From NCBI GenBank assembly GCA_964552035.1, contig CAZKFN010000090.1, positions 1 through 8,474 of the forward strand: 8,474 nt of DNA, in the 5' to 3' direction. Made by a program: the position numbers and the translations under genes. Origin of the DNA: CAZKFN01 sp964552035. GTDB lineage: Bacteria; Bacteroidota; Bacteroidia; Flavobacteriales_E; Vicingaceae. The notes beneath the pieces are model-generated. The model worked only from the letters and a program-made list of their open reading frames with translations, was not told the DNA's origin and searched no databases. Below are positions 5,969 to 8,474 of the stretch, piece after piece (positions within the stretch are counted from its first letter, which is position 1; each line of letters starts with the position of its first letter).

Positions 5969-6402
5969 TTTTCAATAGAGAATTTATGGTTAAAATATTC
6001 AATTCCAAGTTTATAGGAGTTAAGCCCGAAGCCCGAGATGCTTCCTTTACAATGTTTAGCGATAAGAGAAATATGTCGTTGAACCTCTCTAGCTTGAGGT
6101 TGAGAGATATGAATTTCTATAACTTCCTTATCGATGGCTGCAATAGCATCGGCAATAGCTATAGAAGTATGGGTATATCCTCCTGCATTTAACAAAATAC
6201 CATCGCAATAATTAGCAGCATCTTGAATTCTTGAAATAATTTCTCCTTCCATATTGGACTGGAAATAATCGATGATGAGGTTGGGATATAACTTCTTTTG
6301 AACCTCAATAAATTCTAAAATGGGAGCATCACCGTAAATTTCAGGTTCTCTTTTTCCAACTAGGTTGAGGTTTGGACCATTGATAATAATGATTTCTTTC
6401 AT
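5965..6402 (-). CDS. aroQ: Type II 3-dehydroquinate dehydratase
   Basis: Catalyses the third step of the shikimate pathway, trans-dehydration of 3-dehydroquinate to 3-dehydroshikimate, in the cytoplasm; family members are usually dodecamers. The 145-residue length is normal. The signature NGPNLNLVGKREPEIYG (residues 8-24) contains the lid arginine R18 and catalytic tyrosine Y23. Further active-site residues are N72 and H78 in NAGGYTHTS, E96, H98 and S100 in IEIHIS, and R105 and R109. These all fall exactly three positions before the well-known Mycobacterium tuberculosis residues R19, Y24, N75, H81, E99, H101, S103, R108 and R112, so the enzyme should be active. Small departures are M51 where QSNHEGE is usual, and SQPQAR where SNPHAR is usual. 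Its ATG lies 18 bases downstream of an exact TAnnTTTG element, without a Shine-Dalgarno. It is divergent from xerD and overlaps the next gene by 4 bp. Confidence 0.97.
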   Translation of the reverse strand: MKEIIIINGPNLNLVGKREPEIYGDAPILEFIEVQKKLYPNLIIDYFQSNMEGEIISRIQDAANYCDGILLNAGGYTHTSIAIADAIAAIDKEVIEIHISQPQAREVQRHISLIAKHCKGSISGFGLNSYKLGIEYFNHKFSIEK

Positions 6403-6420
6403 TTATCTTAAGATGAGTTT

Positions 6421-6428
6421 CAAAGTTA
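6421..6428 (-). promoter_or_regulatory. -7 element TAACTTTG for aroQ
   Basis: On the minus strand this reads TAACTTTG, an exact match to the Bacteroidota -7 consensus TAnnTTTG. It ends 18 bases before the aroQ ATG, giving a short leader. A TTTG that could serve as the -33 element lies 23 bases upstream (plus-strand CAAA at 6452-6455, inside the xerD start region), at the upper limit of known spacing. It abuts the xerD -7 element. Confidence 0.6.
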
Positions 6429-6436
6429 TACATTTG
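6429..6436 (+). promoter_or_regulatory. -7 element TACATTTG for xerD
   Basis: TACATTTG is an exact match to TAnnTTTG and ends 5 bases before the xerD ATG, so transcription would begin at or very near the start codon. No clear TTG lies 17-23 bases upstream, so the -33 element is weak or unconventional. It is placed back to back with the aroQ element. Confidence 0.55.
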
Positions 6437-6441
6437 TAGGT

Positions 6442-7347
6442 ATGAAGTTGGCAAATTACCGAAAAGGATTTGAAACATTTTTAAAATTGGAACTTTCCCT
6501 TGCAGAACAGTCTGTTGAAGCATATTTAAGAGACTTGGATAAGCTGTTGCAATATTTGGAGAGCCATGAGAAGGATCCATCAGCAGAAGAAGTAGGAGTA
6601 GAAGATTTGACAAACTTTATAAGCTGGCTTTATGATTTAGAGATTTCTGCACGTTCACAAGCGAGGATACTCTCCGGCTTAAAATCCTTTTTTAGGTATT
6701 TAGTTTTAGAAGAAATACTAAGTCAAAATCCTATAGACTTAGTAGACAGTCCAAAAATATCTAGTAAATTACCTGAGGTATTATCCATTCAAGAAATTGA
6801 TTTAATTATTGAAAGTATTGACTTAAGTAGCAATGAGGGGGAACGAAATCGTGCAATTATTGAATGTTTATACAGTTGTGGTTTAAGAGTAAGCGAGTTG
6901 ATTAACCTTCAATTATCGGGAATATTATTTGAAGAAGGTTTTTTGAGGGTGATAGGAAAAGGGAGCAAAGAAAGGTTAGTACCTATTGGTAGTACTGCTT
7001 TAAAATATATTAATATTTATTTGGAGCATTACAGAAACCGTATGAACATAAAAATGGGAAATGAAGATATTTTATTTTTAAATCGAAGAGGAGCAAAACT
7101 GAGTCGGGTCATGATATTTACGATTGTCAAAGATTTGGCTAAAAAAGCAGGAATATCAAAAAATATTAGCCCTCATACCTTTAGGCATTCGTTTGCCACC
7201 CACTTAGTGGATGGTGGGGCAGATTTACGTGCCATTCAAGAAATGCTAGGGCATGAATCCATTGCTACTACTGAGATTTATACTCACATCGATCGACAGT
7301 ATTTGAGAGATGCTATCATACAATTTCATCCAAGGGCCAATAAATAA
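6442..7347 (+). CDS. xerD: Site-specific tyrosine recombinase XerD
   Basis: Tyrosine recombinase that, normally with XerC, resolves chromosome dimers at dif under FtsK control. The 301-residue length is standard. Residues 1-90 form the SAM-like core-binding domain (YRKGFETFLKLELSLAEQSVEAY, then SARSQARILSGLKSFFRYL). The catalytic domain shows all expected residues: R149 in CGLRVSELINL, K173 in GKGSKERLVPIG, H245 and R248 in HTFRHSFATHL, H271 in LGHESIATTEIYTH and the nucleophile Y280. It is closer to chromosomal XerD than to phage or transposon integrases, and no attachment-site repeats or cargo genes surround it. The start fits the usual XerD N-terminus and lies 5 bases after a -7 element, so the mRNA is probably nearly leaderless. 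A minus-strand frame overlapping its beginning (6341-6613) is a shadow. Confidence 0.96.
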   Translation: MKLANYRKGFETFLKLELSLAEQSVEAYLRDLDKLLQYLESHEKDPSAEEVGVEDLTNFISWLYDLEISARSQARILSGLKSFFRYLVLEEILSQNPIDLVDSPKISSKLPEVLSIQEIDLIIESIDLSSNEGERNRAIIECLYSCGLRVSELINLQLSGILFEEGFLRVIGKGSKERLVPIGSTALKYINIYLEHYRNRMNIKMGNEDILFLNRRGAKLSRVMIFTIVKDLAKKAGISKNISPHTFRHSFATHLVDGGADLRAIQEMLGHESIATTEIYTHIDRQYLRDAIIQFHPRANK

Positions 7348-7364
7348 TTGAAGAAGGTAAGGTC

Positions 7365-7395
7365 TTGAATTTCTGGACTTTTTATCTTATTTTTA
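7365..7395 (+). promoter_or_regulatory. Candidate promoter of the Zn-ribbon gene
   Basis: TTG at 7365-7367 is followed after 20 bases by TATTTTTA (7388-7395), which matches TAnnTTTG except for the last base. The element ends 4 bases before the ATG at 7400. Spacing agrees with the Bacteroidota TTG-N17-23-TAnnTTTG layout. The AT-rich context weakens the case, and read-through from xerD is also possible. Confidence 0.35.
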
Positions 7396-7399
7396 ACCT

Positions 7400-7750
7400 A
7401 TGGAACAGTTGTGCCTAGAATGTGGAGAAAAATTAAGTGGTAGAATTGATAAGAAATTCTGCGATGATCAATGTAGGAATACCTATAATAATCGTCAGAA
7501 TAGAGATGAAAACAATTACATTAGGAATGTCAATAATACCCTTAGAAAAAATAGAAGAATTTTGGCTTCTTTGGTAAAAAATAGAAAGGCAACGAAAGAG
7601 GAGTTGTTATTAAAAGGATTAAATTTTAATTACTATACCAATACCTACACTACAAAAGACAATCGAACTTATTATTATTGTTACGATTATGCTTATTTGG
7701 AACTAGAAAACGATTGGTATGCTATTGTAAAAAGAAAGGAATGGGTATAA
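7400..7750 (+). CDS. Conserved small Zn-ribbon protein of unknown function
   Basis: A 116-residue protein with an N-terminal zinc-ribbon-like knuckle: C5 and C8 in CLECG, then C21 and C25 in FCDDQCRNTYNNR, the four expected ligands of one zinc. A basic, Asn-rich segment follows (residues 26-65, many R, K and N), then a Tyr-rich C-terminal half (NYYTNTYTT, TYYYCYDYAYLEL) likely to form a small beta sheet. There is no signal peptide or membrane segment. The pattern resembles a widespread hypothetical family of Bacteroidota that begins CLECGEK..GRIDKKFC. The basic knuckle suggests nucleic-acid contact, but function is unknown. It follows xerD by 52 bases and is convergent with the Pur-family gene, with 39 bases between. 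Confidence 0.88.
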   Translation: MEQLCLECGEKLSGRIDKKFCDDQCRNTYNNRQNRDENNYIRNVNNTLRKNRRILASLVKNRKATKEELLLKGLNFNYYTNTYTTKDNRTYYYCYDYAYLELENDWYAIVKRKEWV

Positions 7751-7789
7751 TACACCATCCCTTTATAATTTATATCTTATAATAATTTT

Positions 7790-8191
7790 TTATTCATCGG
7801 TATCGCCTTTTCCTAGATCTTCAAAACTAATGTCAGCTGAATACGAATCATTTTCTTCCATATCATCATCTTCTTCTTCACGCATAGCATTTAGCTCTTC
7901 TCTTGTAAGAATTTCTTTTCCACCATTTAGCTTTTTTATTTCTTCTAAGGTGTCGTTTAAATGGTTTGTAAAACTTTCAAAATCCTCAGGATAAAGGAAA
8001 AGTTTATGTTTTTCATAAAATGCTTTTCCTCCATCATTGCTAAATCTTCTCTTACTTTCTGTAATCGTTAGGTATAAGTTGCCTGATTTTGTAGATTTTA
8101 CATCAAAAAAATAAGTTCTCTTACCTGCACGAAGTGATTGTGAATATATGTCGTCTCTTCGCTTGTCTTGTTCTTTCTCTTGATCGTCCAT
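7790..8191 (-). CDS. Pur-family (DUF3276) single-stranded nucleic-acid-binding protein
   Basis: A 133-residue member of the bacterial PUR-alpha-like family, DUF3276. Family relatives adopt a PUR-repeat fold binding single-stranded DNA or RNA. The diagnostic core is residues 18-78: LRAGKRTYFFDVKSTKSG, then NLYLTITESKRRF, then AFYEKHKLFLYPEDFESF. These give the beta strands plus helix of one PUR repeat, so an active form is expected to be a dimer. The N-terminus (1-16) is highly charged, and the C-terminus (about 97-133) is a disordered acidic tail rich in E and D, common in nucleic-acid-binding proteins as a regulatory or charge-masking segment. There is no signal peptide, so it is cytoplasmic. 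The cellular role is not established; a nucleoid or RNA-linked regulatory role is inferred. The ATG at 8191 has no visible Shine-Dalgarno. A -7-like element lies about 115 bases upstream. Confidence 0.92.
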   Translation of the reverse strand: MDDQEKEQDKRRDDIYSQSLRAGKRTYFFDVKSTKSGNLYLTITESKRRFSNDGGKAFYEKHKLFLYPEDFESFTNHLNDTLEEIKKLNGGKEILTREELNAMREEEDDDMEENDSYSADISFEDLGKGDTDE

Positions 8192-8305
8192 CTGCTGATA
8201 AGTTTTTGTATTTTGGTTTAGTTTAATTCTATATTAATTTATAAAGATAAAAAACTATTTAATAAAATTCATCTTTTATCATAAATGCTTTGCGATGCAT
8301 TACAA

Positions 8306-8313
8306 CAAAACTA
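8306..8313 (-). promoter_or_regulatory. Candidate -7 element TAGTTTTG upstream of the Pur-family gene
   Basis: On the minus strand this reads TAGTTTTG, an exact TAnnTTTG match, with a T run just upstream (A run at about 8314-8322 on plus). No TTG is seen at the usual -33 spacing. If used, it gives a leader of about 105-110 bases, unusually long compared with the other genes here. The surrounding 8192-8433 has no convincing gene on either strand. Confidence 0.35.
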
Positions 8314-8433
8314 TAAAAAAAAAGGGTATGTAGGGTAATAATGAAAAGAAAGTGCAATAATTATTTTAAAATTCCTTTATTTGTTGAGATTTAAGTAATT
8401 ATAAATTTGTTGTAAACGATGATTTACGTGAGC

Positions 8434-8474
8434 TTATTGTTCTATTTCTTCTTCTAGTAATTGCTTTTGATAAG
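8434..8474 (-). CDS. Possible C-terminal end of a further minus-strand gene (partial)
   Basis: On the minus strand the window begins in a frame encoding YQKQLLEEEIEQ and then a TAA stop (8434-8436). The charged, helix-like composition resembles a genuine protein C-terminus. The other two minus-strand frames also reach stops quickly, so this rests on composition alone. Only 12 complete codons are visible, and no family can be named. Confidence 0.3.
   Translation of the reverse strand, partial: YQKQLLEEEIEQ

Noticed and set aside
6341..6613. Minus-strand frame starting with a leucine run over the aroQ-xerD junction
   Set aside because: Antisense to the xerD N-terminus and overlapping aroQ; its leucines come from the complement of xerD codons.
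6442..7347. Tyrosine recombinase as the integrase of a mobile element
   Set aside because: Length and motifs fit chromosomal XerD, neighbours are housekeeping genes, and no direct repeats or cargo were seen.

Overview
The window looks like a chromosomal segment from a low-GC member of the Bacteroidota, probably Flavobacteriales-like. Three things point there. The protein families are typical: a TonB-dependent receptor with an N-terminal carboxypeptidase-regulatory-like domain, a HYC_CC_PP family protein, a Pur-type DUF3276 protein, and a small Zn-ribbon protein known mainly from Bacteroidota. Shine-Dalgarno sites are mostly absent. Several starts have the Bacteroidota -7 element TAnnTTTG or a near match just upstream. 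No RNA genes, CRISPR arrays, insertion sequences or attachment sites were recognised.

Layout. From 1 to 1113 on the minus strand is the N-terminal ~371 residues of a PLP-dependent Cys/Met-metabolism enzyme, cut by the window edge. Diverging from it is msrA (1284-1808), whose active-site codons fall in a 10-N assembly gap. An uncharacterised 78-residue His-rich protein follows (1914-2150). Next comes a plus-strand cassette: a HYC_CC_PP exported protein (2250-2669), an exported heavy-metal-associated (HMA) domain protein (2744-3100), and a 752-residue TonB-dependent receptor (3113-5371). A 17-bp perfect hairpin (5378-5422) separates the receptor from a convergent minus-strand pair: aroQ (5965-6402), overlapped by 4 bp by an exported thioredoxin-fold protein without a CxxC (5432-5968). 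Divergent from aroQ is xerD (6442-7347), then a Zn-ribbon protein (7400-7750). A convergent Pur-family nucleic-acid-binding protein (7790-8191) follows, and possibly the last codons of another minus-strand gene lie at the right edge.

How the genes may work together. The clearest functional unit is 2250-5371. All three products are predicted to be exported, and each carries an adjacent cysteine pair. The arrangement suggests metal, probably copper, handling between the outer membrane and periplasm; metal and direction of transport are inferred. The PLP enzyme and msrA both concern sulfur amino acids, but no direct link is visible. aroQ (shikimate pathway) and xerD (chromosome dimer resolution) are housekeeping genes sharing a very compact divergent promoter region. 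Nothing here is convincingly a new defence or mobile system; the points most worth following are the CC-motif cassette, the back-to-back -7 elements at 6421-6436, the near-leaderless starts and the unassigned 78-residue protein.
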